DNA from: Streptococcus parasanguinis
GTDB lineage: Bacteria; Bacillota; Bacilli; Lactobacillales; Streptococcaceae
DNA: 64,000 nucleotides
Reading direction: 5' to 3'
Assembly: GCF_019929185.1 (NCBI RefSeq)
Contig: NZ_JAHZPC010000006.1
Location: forward strand, 25,927 to 89,926
Positions 1 through 7,934 of this stretch are shown here, one piece after another; the stretch's first letter is position 1, and the number at the start of each line of letters is the position of its first letter. The notes under the pieces are model-generated. The model was given only the letters and a program-made list of their open reading frames with translations. It was not told the DNA's origin and did not search any database. Position numbers and translations under genes: made by a program.

Positions 1-53
1 TTCTTAAACGACTGATTTTCAGAATTCTCCTTGTCCCCACTTTGCTTGATTTG

Positions 54-62
54 TGCTAAAAT
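54..62 (+). promoter_or_regulatory. extended -10 promoter of hslO (near-leaderless)
   Basis: TG-C-TAAAAT forms an extended -10 whose hexamer is at 57-62. The expected start of transcription, about 7 nt beyond the hexamer, falls at about 69, one base before the hslO ATG at 70. No convincing -35 element and no Shine-Dalgarno sequence lie in front of the ATG. This is inferred from motif and spacing only. Confidence 0.45.
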
Positions 63-69
63 AGTAGGT

Positions 70-942
70 ATGGACAAAATTATTAAAACTATCTCAGAAA
101 GTGGCGCTTTTCGTGCCTATGTACTAGACAGTACAGAAACCGTACGAAAAGCCCAAGAAAAACATCATACACAAGCTAGCTCCACGGTCGCACTTGGCCA
201 TACCCTCATTGCCAGTCAAATCTTGGCGGCAAACGAGAAAGGAGATACTAAAATCACGGTCAAAGTCCTTGGAACTAGCTCACTCGGAGCCATCATCACC
301 GTGGCAGATACCAAGGGAAATGTTAAAGGCTACGTGCAAAATCCTGGAGTGGATATCAAGAAGACGGCAACTGGTGAAGTCCTGGTGGGACCATTTGTCG
401 GAAACGGAGAATTCCTGGTCATCACTGACTATGGTACGGGAAATCCTTATAACTCCATGACCCCTCTTGTCACCGGTGAAATCGGAGAAGACCTGGCCTT
501 TTATCTGACGGAAAGCCAACAAACACCTTCTGCAGTTGGACTCAATGTCCTTTTGGATGACGAAGACAAGGTTAAAGTGGCGGGTGGCTTCTTGCTTCAA
601 GTCTTGCCAAATGCCAAGGAAGAAGAAATCGCGCGCTTTGAAAAACGCATCCAAGAAATGCCTGCTATCTCCACACTTTTGGAATCTGAAGACCATATTG
701 AAGCTCTTCTTGCCGCTATCTATGGAGATGAACCTTTCAAACGCCTCTCTGAAGAAGAACTTCGCTTCCAGTGCGACTGCAGCCGTGAGCGTTTCTTGAA
801 TGCTTTAGCAAGTCTGCCAGCTAGTGATCTAAAAGAGATGAAAGATGAAGATCACGGTGCAGAGATTACCTGCCAATTCTGCCAAACACACTACCACTTT
901 GACGAAAATGACTTGGAGGAACTCATTCGTGACAAATCTTAA
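70..942 (+). CDS. hslO: Hsp33 redox-regulated chaperone
   Basis: This is a cytoplasmic holdase chaperone that is activated by oxidation of a zinc centre. The 290-residue product matches the usual family length. The C-terminal zinc site is visible as Cys235-x-Cys237 and Cys268-x2-Cys271. The start at 70 ([14 protein letters not shown]) is preferred over an in-frame start at 31 because the family begins there and the upstream 13 codons would cover the promoter. No Shine-Dalgarno sequence precedes it, so translation may be leaderless. The gene overlaps the start of dusB by 14 nt, so the two are surely cotranscribed. This pairing is common in streptococci. Confidence 0.93.
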   Translation: MDKIIKTISESGAFRAYVLDSTETVRKAQEKHHTQASSTVALGHTLIASQILAANEKGDTKITVKVLGTSSLGAIITVADTKGNVKGYVQNPGVDIKKTATGEVLVGPFVGNGEFLVITDYGTGNPYNSMTPLVTGEIGEDLAFYLTESQQTPSAVGLNVLLDDEDKVKVAGGFLLQVLPNAKEEEIARFEKRIQEMPAISTLLESEDHIEALLAAIYGDEPFKRLSEEELRFQCDCSRERFLNALASLPASDLKEMKDEDHGAEITCQFCQTHYHFDENDLEELIRDKS

Positions 943-1906
943 TACGCCATTTATGATCGGGAATGTCGAAATCCCTAACCGTACCGTCCTAGCCCCAATG
1001 GCCGGAGTGACCAACTCAGCTTTCCGGACCATTGCCAAAGAACTGGGGGCAGGGCTCGTTGTGATGGAAATGGTCTCTGACAAGGGAATCCAATACAACA
1101 ATGAAAAGACGCTTCACATGCTCCATATCGATGAAGGAGAAAATCCTGTATCGATCCAACTCTTTGGAAGTGACGAAGATAGCCTCGCACGCGCAGCTGA
1201 ATTTATCCAAGAAAATACCAAGACTGATATCGTCGATATCAACATGGGTTGCCCGGTGAATAAAATCGTCAAGAACGAGGCTGGTGCCATGTGGCTCAAG
1301 GACCCAGACAAGATTTACTCCATCATCAATAAGGTTCAATCCGTCCTTGATATCCCCCTCACTGTAAAAATGCGGACGGGTTGGTCAGATCCTTCTCTAG
1401 CAGTTGAAAATGCGCTCGCTGCTGAAGCTGCAGGTGTCTCTGCCCTTGCCATGCATGGACGGACTCGGGAGCAAATGTATACGGGGCATGCGGATCTTGA
1501 GACCCTTCACAAGGTTGCACAGGCCCTAACTAAGATTCCATTTATCGCAAACGGAGATATCCGTACGGTTCAAGACGCCAAACAACGGATCGAAGAAGTC
1601 GGTGCTGATGCGGTCATGATTGGTCGCGCTGCTATGGGCAATCCTTATCTCTTCAACCAAATCAATCACTACTTTGAAACAGGAGAAATCCTGCCTGATT
1701 TGACCTTTGAAGACAAGATGAAGATTGCTTACGAACATTTGAAACGCTTGATCGATCTCAAAGGTGAGCACATTGCCGTTCGTGAATTCCGTGGCCTTGC
1801 CCCTCACTACCTTCGTGGTACCTCAGGTGCAGCAAAACTCCGTGGAGCCATCTCCCAAGCAAGCACCCTGGCAGAGATTGAAGAACTCTTACAATTAAAC
1901 GCATAG
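929..1906 (+). CDS. dusB: tRNA-dihydrouridine synthase B
   Basis: This FMN-dependent enzyme reduces uridine to dihydrouridine in the tRNA D-loop. The 325-residue TIM-barrel protein shows the N-terminal APMAGVTN motif, the catalytic cysteine Cys108 within [10 protein letters not shown], and the [12 protein letters not shown] flavin and phosphate region. The start is assigned to GTG at 929 because GGAGGA at 915-920 lies 8 nt upstream and the protein then begins [19 protein letters not shown], as in the family. A longer in-frame extension from 845 runs inside hslO and is not supported. The gene ends at a terminator hairpin (1919-1940) that is also the left flank of a repeat A copy. Confidence 0.94.
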   Translation: MTNLNTPFMIGNVEIPNRTVLAPMAGVTNSAFRTIAKELGAGLVVMEMVSDKGIQYNNEKTLHMLHIDEGENPVSIQLFGSDEDSLARAAEFIQENTKTDIVDINMGCPVNKIVKNEAGAMWLKDPDKIYSIINKVQSVLDIPLTVKMRTGWSDPSLAVENALAAEAAGVSALAMHGRTREQMYTGHADLETLHKVAQALTKIPFIANGDIRTVQDAKQRIEEVGADAVMIGRAAMGNPYLFNQINHYFETGEILPDLTFEDKMKIAYEHLKRLIDLKGEHIAVREFRGLAPHYLRGTSGAAKLRGAISQASTLAEIEELLQLNA

Positions 1907-1918
1907 AAATAATAAAAG

Positions 1919-1945
1919 CAGGACCTCACATGAGGTCCTGTTTAG
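1919..1945 (+). terminator. terminator of dusB; left half of duplicated hairpin
   Basis: AGGACCTCA/TGAGGTCCT stem followed by TTTAG. A near-identical hairpin (AGGATCTCATGTGAGGTCCT, 2203-2222) lies on the other side of the repeat A copy between them. The two hairpins therefore look like one terminator duplicated around the insertion. Confidence 0.75.
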
Positions 1946-2195
1946 AATTATGACAAAGTCATCTTAGAAACTTTCCTCAGGTGAGTACGGACGTCAGCGA
2001 ACTTCGAAGAAGTTCCATGACTTAGTTTTGAGCCTAAGGTCTCAAAACTCCCGAGTGTCTGAAACAATTGTGTTTCAGACACTTTTCTCACGGCGGAAAG
2101 TTTCAGTGTATATTTGAACAATCCTAATAGTATATATCAGTTTAATTTTTTTGCATCACCTAGATTGCTTAATATTAAAAACAATTTGTCTACAA
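1945..2195 (-). repeat. repeat A, copy 1 (structured intergenic element)
   Basis: This element of about 250 bp is shared with the copies at 6781, 21909, 23404, 29345 and 32852. Read on the minus strand it starts TAGACAAATTG and ends GACTTTGTC. An A/T-rich leader is followed by a core closed by GAAACTTTCC/GGAAAGTTTC that holds three hairpins. Hairpin 1 is GTGTCTGAAAC/GTTTCAGACAC, hairpin 2 is AGTTTTGAG/CTCAAAACT with loop ACCTTAGG, and hairpin 3 is GAACTTC/GAAGTTC. The near-invariant stretch GCTGACGTCCGTACTCACC follows. It lies between the convergent genes dusB and the DUF1275 gene and fills most of the 317-bp gap. No gene is seen in it. Confidence 0.88.
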
Positions 2196-2202
2196 TCTAT
2201 AT

Positions 2203-2222
2203 AGGATCTCATGTGAGGTCCT
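2203..2222 (-). terminator. terminator of DUF1275 gene; right half of duplicated hairpin
   Basis: On the minus strand AGGACCTCACATGAGATCCT begins just beyond the stop codon at 2224. It differs at 2 of 20 positions from the dusB-side hairpin. Confidence 0.7.
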
Positions 2223-2223
2223 A

Positions 2224-2910
2224 TTATAGATTATCTGTCTGTAAGCCGAGTTGTTTGACTCTAGCGGTGTAGTAAGTCATGATCAAAAAGAGGTTAGCTG
2301 TGATCAGCCAGATGGACCATTGGTGGATGAAATGCATGAGGATGGCCACGCTAATAGCTCCCGCGACAAAACTTCCAACGACAATCCCGTAGTTCATGGC
2401 CTGACGCCGATACTCGACCAAATCTCCTTCACCTCGAGCGATTCGGTACAAGGCCGTCAGCATCTTGCGATAATTTCCGGAAGTCATAAAGATCACATAA
2501 GGGTGATTTTCGATCAAGCTCCCTGTAAAGGTCAACATCATCATTCCCGTCCCAAAAGCTATAAAGGGAACTTCTACAGGTGGTATGACAGACACTAAGG
2601 GAATCAGGAGTGTCACCACAAACAAAGGAATCAACATCTTGGTTCGCCAAAAGGCTGTCTTGCGATATTCTTTGATATGGAGGGCAACCACAAAGCCGAT
2701 GGAAAAGAATAAAATAGATGAAAAACGCATGATGGTATTTTCGACGCGGGGATCGTGCCAATCAGCGATGAGAAGCAGGAGGTTCCCAGTTTGGGTCGCG
2801 ACCAAACTCCGGTAGTGCATGTGGCAAAAAACATCAAGGCCCCCGCCGATAAAACCAAGCAGAGCCCCCATCAGTCGTGTATTTTGTGGTAAGATGATTT
2901 TTTCTTCCAT
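2224..2910 (-). CDS. DUF1275 (YoaK-family) membrane protein
   Basis: The 228-residue integral membrane protein starts MEEKIILPQNTRLMGALLGF and has about six hydrophobic segments, with the family signature GGxDVFCHMHYRSLVATQTGN near the N terminus. DUF1275 proteins are uncharacterised inner-membrane proteins, and no substrate can be given. The start at 2910 follows AAGGGA at good spacing. A 16-codon upstream extension would read through the promoter (TATAAT on the minus strand around 2942-2947). It is monocistronic and convergent with dusB. A dyad CCACTT-N7-AAGTGG (2948-2966) just upstream of the -10 may be an operator. Confidence 0.82.
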   Translation of the reverse strand: MEEKIILPQNTRLMGALLGFIGGGLDVFCHMHYRSLVATQTGNLLLLIADWHDPRVENTIMRFSSILFFSIGFVVALHIKEYRKTAFWRTKMLIPLFVVTLLIPLVSVIPPVEVPFIAFGTGMMMLTFTGSLIENHPYVIFMTSGNYRKMLTALYRIARGEGDLVEYRRQAMNYGIVVGSFVAGAISVAILMHFIHQWSIWLITANLFLIMTYYTARVKQLGLQTDNL

Positions 2911-2984
2911 AGTCGTATCCCTTTTGATTTCAATTATTTTTATTATACCACTTTGCACACAAGTGGAGCAGGAAAAATCAAAAA

Positions 2985-3015
2985 AGCCCTTAGTTACTAA
3001 TCGTAACTAAGGGCT
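2985..3015 (-). terminator. terminator of the nadR-pnuC-nrtR operon
   Basis: A perfect 13-bp stem, AGCCCTTAGTTAC with GTAACTAAGGGCT, is followed on the minus strand by TTTTTT. It lies 22 bp beyond the stop of the Nudix regulator. Confidence 0.88.
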
Positions 3016-3037
3016 GATAGAATTCATCTCGCTCGAT

Positions 3038-3814
3038 CTACTGTTTTAGGCGATAGGTCTTCCGTGGTTTTTTCTTAGGAACCCGCTTGACACCCACTTC
3101 TTCCACGAATTCTCCGAACTTCACGAGGAAGTTATTGCTAACGATGGGGCGTCCTGGATTGATCAGATTGACCAATTCGGTTGCTTCATAAACGGTAAAG
3201 GGCTCCTCTAACAGATAGAGGAAGGTTGGGTTCCAGTCCAAACGCCCCTGAATCCGCTTGATCGACTCTTGGACGATTTGATAGTGGTCAAAGGCAAAAT
3301 CAGAAGCAACTAAGGCTTTCCCCTCTAACAAACACTGGGACTTCTTGAAATCGACATCGAGAAAAACAACTTCCTTGGCATCATCTCCTGCATGGGCTAG
3401 CTCCACTGCTTCTGCTGGCAGATAGACCAGATGAGCGATGGTAATGACCCAGCCCCTGGGGTCCCGCCCAGGGGTGGAAACCGTCATGAGCTGCTCCACC
3501 TTATTAACTGGAAGATCAAGCCCGACTTCTTCTTTGACCTCTCGGATACAAGCATGGGTTGCATCTTCATCCTTGTTCACAAAGCCCCCCACCAAGGCTA
3601 GGCGGTGTTGATACGGGTGGGCCTTGCGGCGAATGGCTAAAAGCTTGAGCTGGCCTTCAACAAAACAATAAGCCACCATGTCCGCTGTGACACTTGGAGT
3701 TTCATAAGTTGGCAGGTCTTGCTCCTTGTACCACTTGAGAAAGTCTGCTTCACTTGCGACCGTCTCAAAATACTCTTTCTCCGTCATTCCTGCTGGAATC
3801 AAGAGATTGGTCAT
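3038..3814 (-). CDS. nrtR: NrtR-like Nudix-domain transcriptional regulator of NAD salvage
   Basis: The 258-residue protein has an N-terminal Nudix domain and a C-terminal region resembling the winged-helix domain of NrtR regulators, which bind ADP-ribose and repress NAD-cofactor genes. The Nudix box at residues 77-99 is complete (G77, E83, then REVKEEVGL), so pyrophosphatase activity on ADP-ribose-like substrates may be kept as well. The ATG directly follows the pnuC stop (TAAATG), with AAGGAGG inside the end of pnuC, so it is translationally linked to nadR-pnuC. The context of NMN/NR salvage genes supports a regulatory role. A plain Nudix hydrolase is the alternative. Confidence 0.78.
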   Translation of the reverse strand: MTNLLIPAGMTEKEYFETVASEADFLKWYKEQDLPTYETPSVTADMVAYCFVEGQLKLLAIRRKAHPYQHRLALVGGFVNKDEDATHACIREVKEEVGLDLPVNKVEQLMTVSTPGRDPRGWVITIAHLVYLPAEAVELAHAGDDAKEVVFLDVDFKKSQCLLEGKALVASDFAFDHYQIVQESIKRIQGRLDWNPTFLYLLEEPFTVYEATELVNLINPGRPIVSNNFLVKFGEFVEEVGVKRVPKKKPRKTYRLKQ

Positions 3815-4675
3815 TTAGGCCACCTCCTTCTTGAGGGCTTTGGTCCATTGGTACCAGCCCACTAGACTATTCAGCGTGTAGACCCAGTACATCCCTTGAA
3901 TTTGAATACTCTGATCCCACCAGAGGTAGATACTAAAGACGTTGGTCGCAATCCAGAAGATCCATTGTTCCCGATAAAGGCGGGTCATGAGGAGCTGGCC
4001 GACCCCATTGGTCGCATCGGTGATACTATCACGGAAAGGACGAGCACTATGGATGCTCTGATAAGCAAAGCCCATACCAATCCAGATCACGGCACTCAAG
4101 GCCAAGTAGCGCATCCACTCGATCAAGGTCAATTTCTTGGCTTCAAAATGAGATTCTTCGACCTTTCCTTGATCGTTGATCCGATTGGAGAGCCAGACAT
4201 AGAGACCGATCGGTTGCATGATGAAGAAATAAAGAGTTGTCAGGACTTCCCCATAGAAGTTTTTATTGAGGGCTAAAACGAGGTAGATGGCTGAATTTAC
4301 TGCTCCAAAAAGGTAGTTGCTAGCTCGCCCTTCTGCAACAAGAATGACACAGACAATTCCTGTCCAAGAGGCAAACAATCCCAGCCAATCATGTTGTCCT
4401 ATTAAATTTGTCCAATCTATAGAAAAAGAACCATTAGAATGGAAAAGGACCTTGATGAAATATTGTATTTGAGTCATGAACTCTAATACAAAAGGAACGC
4501 TAGAAAGAAGAAGGAGATAGATCCATTGAAAAGCTGTCCGTCCCATAAAAAGGTCCTTCCAGAGGAGTTTCATAATATTGACAAAGCCTTGCTTTTTCGC
4601 TTCTCGGTGGACATTTGTAAAGTCTTGGATAAAGGTTGTGAATTTTTCAGTGAGGTTCTTCATTAGATGATTCAT
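3815..4675 (-). CDS. pnuC: nicotinamide riboside transporter PnuC
   Basis: The 286-residue polytopic protein of the PnuC family facilitates uptake of nicotinamide riboside, which NadR then phosphorylates. Several hydrophobic helices start near residue 45 and the family-typical WIYLLLL, GLFASWTG and YLWWDQS regions are present. The start at 4675 (MNHLMKNLTEK) is chosen because AAGGAG sits 6 nt upstream and overlaps the nadR stop at 4686-4688. Longer starts fall inside nadR. It is the middle gene of the operon nadR-pnuC-nrtR. Confidence 0.88.
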   Translation of the reverse strand: MNHLMKNLTEKFTTFIQDFTNVHREAKKQGFVNIMKLLWKDLFMGRTAFQWIYLLLLSSVPFVLEFMTQIQYFIKVLFHSNGSFSIDWTNLIGQHDWLGLFASWTGIVCVILVAEGRASNYLFGAVNSAIYLVLALNKNFYGEVLTTLYFFIMQPIGLYVWLSNRINDQGKVEESHFEAKKLTLIEWMRYLALSAVIWIGMGFAYQSIHSARPFRDSITDATNGVGQLLMTRLYREQWIFWIATNVFSIYLWWDQSIQIQGMYWVYTLNSLVGWYQWTKALKKEVA

Positions 4676-4685
4676 AAGCTGCTCC

Positions 4686-5747
4686 TTAGTCGGCTTGGTA
4701 GATGGCATCAATAACCTTCTTGGCTTCTTCATAGTTGCCGAGGTAGTCTGATGCGAGGAAAGTGGTCGGAATGTTTCCTAGGTATTGCTGGCGCAATTGG
4801 TCTAGGTAATTTGAAAAGCTGGTGCGGATCTCTTCATCAGCCATGGTCATGTCTCGGAAACCATCATTGACATAAGAGCCGATCGGCTGAACAAAGAGGA
4901 TCAAATCCCATTTTTCTTTAGACAAAATACTAACAAATAGGTTGTCAAAGGTATCGGTCATGCTGGTATCCTGGCCTTCGACTTCCATGTAATAGTCGTA
5001 GTAACCTTTGGTCACCAGGGAATTGGTATCTGCGATGACCAGGCCTCGATTGGCACTACTATCGATGAGCTTAGAGGTTTGATCATACTGTCCTAAGAGG
5101 AGGTAATAGTAATCTTTTGGTGTGAGTTCATCATCCCGAACATTGTTCTTGATCTGGTATTCACGGGCATACTCAAGACTAACAGGTGCATCGTAAAAGC
5201 GGGCTAAATCCTTTGCAAGGGTCGTTTTCCCGTTGCTGGCGCTCCCCATGATCAAGACTTTTTTTGTGAACTGACGACGGAAGGGCTGGGCGATGTATTT
5301 CCAGTATTTGCTTGGATTTTCCCGGATCATGGTAGCAGAGATTCCAAAGCGACGTTCCTCTAAGTGGACTTCAAACCCTCTCGCTTCCAACTCTTCCTTG
5401 TAGGCTTTCTCCCCCACATAAAAGATCAACTCTTCTGTCTCTGTTCGATACTGGATGGTATCAAGGGCTGTTTGTAACCAAGGTTCCCAACCCAAGGGAT
5501 AACGAGGAAGTTCTGTCTCATCTAGCTTATAGACTTGGGTCAATTCATCATCTGAGAAGGCTTCACGGATATAGCGGAAGCGTTTTTGTAAGGTCAAGCC
5601 CACTTCTTCGCCACGGTCCCCTTCATAACCAGATACGATGACACGAACACGATCACACTGACGCTTGGCCCGTTGGATCAGGTCAATATGCCCTTGATGA
5701 AGAGGAGCAAAGGTTCCAAATACCAGGGCAATTCTTTCTTTTTTCAT
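4686..5747 (-). CDS. nadR: bifunctional NMN adenylyltransferase / ribosylnicotinamide kinase NadR
   Basis: The 353-residue cytoplasmic enzyme converts nicotinamide riboside to NMN and NMN to NAD. The N-terminal nucleotidyltransferase domain shows GTFAPLHQGH (HxGH motif) and ISATMIRE. The C-terminal kinase domain has the Walker A motif GSASNGKTT near residue 170. No N-terminal helix-turn-helix of the enterobacterial NadR repressor is present, so regulation is probably through the linked Nudix regulator. It is the first gene of the operon, with a consensus promoter 5797-5824 flanked by a perfect 16-bp inverted repeat. Confidence 0.93.
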   Translation of the reverse strand: MKKERIALVFGTFAPLHQGHIDLIQRAKRQCDRVRVIVSGYEGDRGEEVGLTLQKRFRYIREAFSDDELTQVYKLDETELPRYPLGWEPWLQTALDTIQYRTETEELIFYVGEKAYKEELEARGFEVHLEERRFGISATMIRENPSKYWKYIAQPFRRQFTKKVLIMGSASNGKTTLAKDLARFYDAPVSLEYAREYQIKNNVRDDELTPKDYYYLLLGQYDQTSKLIDSSANRGLVIADTNSLVTKGYYDYYMEVEGQDTSMTDTFDNLFVSILSKEKWDLILFVQPIGSYVNDGFRDMTMADEEIRTSFSNYLDQLRQQYLGNIPTTFLASDYLGNYEEAKKVIDAIYQAD

Positions 5748-5760
5748 ATGAACTCCTTTT

Positions 5761-5776
5761 TATATTTTTTTATAAA
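5761..5776. promoter_or_regulatory. nadR operator candidate, downstream arm
   Basis: TATATTTTTTTATAAA is the exact reverse complement of the 16-mer at 5831-5846. The two arms flank the nadR promoter symmetrically. Binding by the NrtR-like protein is inference. Confidence 0.45.
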
Positions 5777-5796
5777 TAGATTTTCTTTATGTTTTT

Positions 5797-5824
5797 ATTA
5801 TAAACTATATTTTCTGGATGTCAA
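5797..5824 (-). promoter_or_regulatory. promoter of nadR-pnuC-nrtR
   Basis: On the minus strand TTGACA (5819-5824), a 16-bp spacer and TATAAT (5797-5802) match consensus. Confidence 0.82.
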
Positions 5825-5830
5825 CACCTT

Positions 5831-5846
5831 TTTATAAAAAAATATA
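5831..5846. promoter_or_regulatory. nadR operator candidate, upstream arm
   Basis: TTTATAAAAAAATATA lies just upstream of the -35. It forms a perfect inverted repeat with 5761-5776, and the dyad centre falls inside the promoter spacer. Confidence 0.45.
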
Positions 5847-5869
5847 TTTTTCTTCAAAACAGCAAAAAA

Positions 5870-5905
5870 AGATTTGAAAAGATAAGATTTTCTTTTCAAA
5901 TCTTT
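5870..5905 (-). terminator. terminator of the lipoprotein gene
   Basis: An AAAGATTTGAAAAGA/TCTTTTCAAATCTTT stem is followed on the minus strand by a T-rich run, just beyond the stop at 5912. Confidence 0.85.
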
Positions 5906-5911
5906 CGAATT

Positions 5912-6637
5912 TTATTCACGAGTGAGGGAGTGGCTGACACCGTCTTTAAGAACCGTCACACTAGATACAGAGCCATCTTTTCCAACTACGATATCTAGAG
6001 TCGCCGCAGACCCATCGCCTGCTGAGAGATTAGCATGGTAATGACCATCATCCAAGGTATAGTTATAAGCGCTGATACCATAGGCTACGGGTTGGCCCCC
6101 AGGAAGTTGGATGGTCACTTGACCACCTTGGCCAATAGTGACTCCAGTGTCGCGTTTGTCAGACCAATTCCCAGCTGCTGCAGAGAAATCCCCTGCTGCT
6201 ACAGAATAGACTCCCTTGTATTGGGCATTCTCAGTAGCAGAAGCTTGCTTCTTAGCATGGGCATGACCGTCTTCTAGACTTGGCAATTTTGCTTTTGCTG
6301 GTGTTGCTGGAGTGGCTACTTCTTTTGTTTCTTTTGTTACGGGTGCTGCTGGTGTCGCTTCTTTAGCTGGAGCTGGTGTTTGACTAGCTGCAGCTTGGTT
6401 ATTTTTGCTACCAACGGTATGACTTTCTTCTGATTTGCTATCAGAGGATGAAGAGACAATCGGATCTTTACTAGTGATCACTTTTTTCTTAGAAGAAGAA
6501 CTTGTTTGTTTAACCTGACTGGTCTTTGAACTACTTGCTTCTGAAGTTTTTTCTTCTTTATTCCCACCACAAGCTCCTAGGAAAAGACTAGCTGTAAGAG
6601 CTAGCGCTGCTAGGGAAATGATTTTTTTGTTTTTCAT
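5912..6637 (-). CDS. secreted lipoprotein, Ser/Thr/Ala-rich linker, unknown function
   Basis: The 241-residue protein has a signal peptide and a lipobox LGAC with lipidated Cys23, so it is anchored to the outer face of the membrane. Residues 25-115 are a low-complexity Ser/Lys/Thr then Pro/Ala linker. The C-terminal domain (about 118-241) has His-containing segments (DGHAHAKK, DGHYHANL) and a Gly-rich beta pattern. I do not recognise a characterised family with certainty. The promoter carries a WalR/VicR-type direct repeat, which suggests a role linked to cell-wall homeostasis. Metal binding through the His clusters is possible but unproven. Confidence 0.8.
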   Translation of the reverse strand: MKNKKIISLAALALTASLFLGACGGNKEEKTSEASSSKTSQVKQTSSSSKKKVITSKDPIVSSSSDSKSEESHTVGSKNNQAAASQTPAPAKEATPAAPVTKETKEVATPATPAKAKLPSLEDGHAHAKKQASATENAQYKGVYSVAAGDFSAAAGNWSDKRDTGVTIGQGGQVTIQLPGGQPVAYGISAYNYTLDDGHYHANLSAGDGSAATLDIVVGKDGSVSSVTVLKDGVSHSLTRE

Positions 6638-6651
6638 AACAGAACCTCTTT

Positions 6652-6690
6652 TGTAACATTTGTAATATTTTGTAACATTATTGTAACACT
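6652..6690 (+). promoter_or_regulatory. WalR/VicR-type box and phased direct repeats
   Basis: TGTAAC-N5-TGTAAC (6671-6687) fits the published WalR/VicR consensus TGTWAH-N5-TGTWAH exactly. Two more half-sites, TGTAAT at 6661 and TGTAAC at 6652, extend the array with spacing of 9, 10 and 11 bp. The array overlaps the -10 and the 5' UTR of the lipoprotein gene. Confidence 0.6.
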
Positions 6691-6708
6691 GTTATATGAG
6701 GGTGTCAA
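6680..6708 (-). promoter_or_regulatory. promoter of the lipoprotein gene
   Basis: On the minus strand TTGACA (6703-6708), a 17-bp spacer and TACAAT (6680-6685) are present. Confidence 0.78.
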
Positions 6709-6780
6709 TAGTTTCTCAAATATTTTTCTAATTTGAAAGAAGTTTTAAATAAGTTACTAAGCCATAGTAGAAAAAAGCCG

Positions 6781-7025
6781 GACACACTGTTCTTTTATAC
6801 AAATCTAATACTTTCTATAAAGATAAAATTATTTTATTCGTTAGGGTTACTCAATTATCTACTGAAACTTTCCGATGTGAGAAAAGTGCTAGAAACACTA
6901 TTGTTTCTAGCACTCGGTAGTTTTGGAACCTTAGGTCCAAAACTAAGTCATGGAACTTCTTCGAAGTTCGCTGACGTCCGTACTCACCTAAGGAAAGTTT
7001 CTAAGATAACTTTATCTATAATCTG
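6781..7025 (+). repeat. repeat A, copy 2
   Basis: This is a full repeat A element. Its core runs from GAAACTTTCC at about 6864 to GGAAAGTTTC at about 7000 and contains the same three hairpins and the conserved GCTGACGTCCGTACTCACC. It is bracketed by AAGCCGGACACACTGTTC (6775-6792) and AAGCCGGACAAACTGTCC (7026-7043), identical at 16 of 18 positions. The right copy is the terminator of the DUF4430 gene. An open reading frame across the copy (6733-7026) is a by-product of the repeat and is not a gene. The 414-bp interval holds nothing else except the lipoprotein promoter. Confidence 0.87.
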
Positions 7026-7048
7026 AAGCCGGACAAACTGTCCAGCTT
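7026..7048 (-). terminator. terminator of the ctsR-clpC-ECF-DUF4430 operon
   Basis: An AAGCTGGACA/TGTCCGGCTT hairpin lies immediately downstream of the stop at 7052. Its left-hand duplicate lies at 6775-6792. Confidence 0.7.
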
Positions 7049-7051
7049 TTC

Positions 7052-7459
7052 TTATTTATACACTTCTTGATAGAATTCGATCTTATCCCCTTTTTTAACG
7101 GTGGTTTCAGCAGCACCTTTTGGAGCCATCTCGCCATTGATCTTGTACATCCAGTAAAGACCTTTGGCTTCGTCTTGGCTGTGACCGTCAATCGAGGTGA
7201 TCATGCCATTTTTTTCTTCAATCTTGTAGTTGGCTTTGAGCACTTTCATAAGGTTGCTCTCTTCTGCTACTTTCAAGGTTTTCAATTGCGCTTTTTGACC
7301 TTCTGGCGTCACGCTAATTGTAATCGAAATTTCGTTTTTCTTGGCAACTTCTGTGCTAGAAGCTGTTGGTTGATGGTTTGTGCTATGAGACGAAGCGCAA
7401 CTCGCTAAAAGAAGAGCTGCAAGTAAGGTCATTAAGCTAGAAATGGTTTTTTTCAACAT
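7052..7459 (-). CDS. DUF4430-domain lipoprotein, probable cobalamin or ECF-transporter partner
   Basis: The 135-residue lipoprotein has lipobox LASC (Cys21), a short Ser/Thr linker and a C-terminal DUF4430 domain of about 85 residues (EISITISVTPEG...YWMYKINGEMAP...GDKIEFYQEVY). DUF4430 resembles the C-terminal domain of transcobalamin-like proteins. The gene overlaps the 3' end of the ECF S-component gene by 23 nt and has TAGGAG before its ATG at 7459, so the two are translated together. A role in vitamin capture for the ECF transporter is inferred from this pairing. Confidence 0.8.
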   Translation of the reverse strand: MLKKTISSLMTLLAALLLASCASSHSTNHQPTASSTEVAKKNEISITISVTPEGQKAQLKTLKVAEESNLMKVLKANYKIEEKNGMITSIDGHSQDEAKGLYWMYKINGEMAPKGAAETTVKKGDKIEFYQEVYK

Positions 7460-7925
7460 AAAATCTCCTAAAGATTTGATAAATAATGGGATAGAAAATG
7501 ATCGTCGACAGAGCATGGGCAAGGTTAAAACTAAAACCATTGACCAAAGCATAGGTCCACCAAGGAATATGGTATATCAAGGCATAAACACTATCGATCA
7601 AGACCCCATAAGCAAAGGACAGTAGGCCCACAAAAAGGATCTGAAGGACAAAGGGCAACCACTTGTAACTGATGCGCCAAATGAGCATCAAACAGCCAAA
7701 GGCGACAATCTGAAAGAACACAATCAAGCTCATCCCCAGGAAAAAGGCAGAGACAAACATGGTGATCATCATCACAAGAAAAGCAAAGCTATACCCTTCA
7801 AATATCACCAAGAGAAAAAAGATAGCAGAAATAGGTTGGACATTTGGGAAAGGGGCAAAAGCCTGACGTAGAGCGACACAAAGGGCCGCCAAAAGCGAAA
7901 TACGGGTTAATCGCTGAAGCGTCAT
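7437..7925 (-). CDS. ECF transporter S component (substrate-binding membrane subunit)
   Basis: The 162-residue, very hydrophobic protein has about six transmembrane helices and an N-terminal Arg/Ala-containing helix (RLTRISLLAALCVALRQAF) typical of S components that dock to the shared EcfT. The RBS (TAGGAGG) overlaps the clpC stop codon, so it is in the ctsR-clpC transcript. No EcfA or EcfT genes are adjacent, as expected for a group II system that uses a common energising module. The substrate is not proven. The linked DUF4430 lipoprotein favours cobalamin or a related compound. Confidence 0.8.
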   Translation of the reverse strand: MTLQRLTRISLLAALCVALRQAFAPFPNVQPISAIFFLLVIFEGYSFAFLVMMITMFVSAFFLGMSLIVFFQIVAFGCLMLIWRISYKWLPFVLQILFVGLLSFAYGVLIDSVYALIYHIPWWTYALVNGFSFNLAHALSTIIFYPIIYQIFRRFYVEKNHF

Positions 7926-7934
7926 GACGTCCTC

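Noticed and set aside
845..928. 28-codon N-terminal extension of DusB
   Set aside because: It lies wholly in the hslO coding region in another frame. The GTG at 929 has a strong RBS and matches the family start.
4686..4732. Longer PnuC start inside nadR
   Set aside because: The RBS AAGGAG at the nadR stop sets the start at 4675. The extra residues are not PnuC-like.
6733..7026. Open reading frame of 97 codons across repeat A copy 2, partly shared with one of 62 codons in copy 5 (29440-29628)
   Set aside because: The shared peptide only reflects the repeat DNA. The frame is broken in other copies, there is no RBS, and the hairpin arms dominate the sequence.
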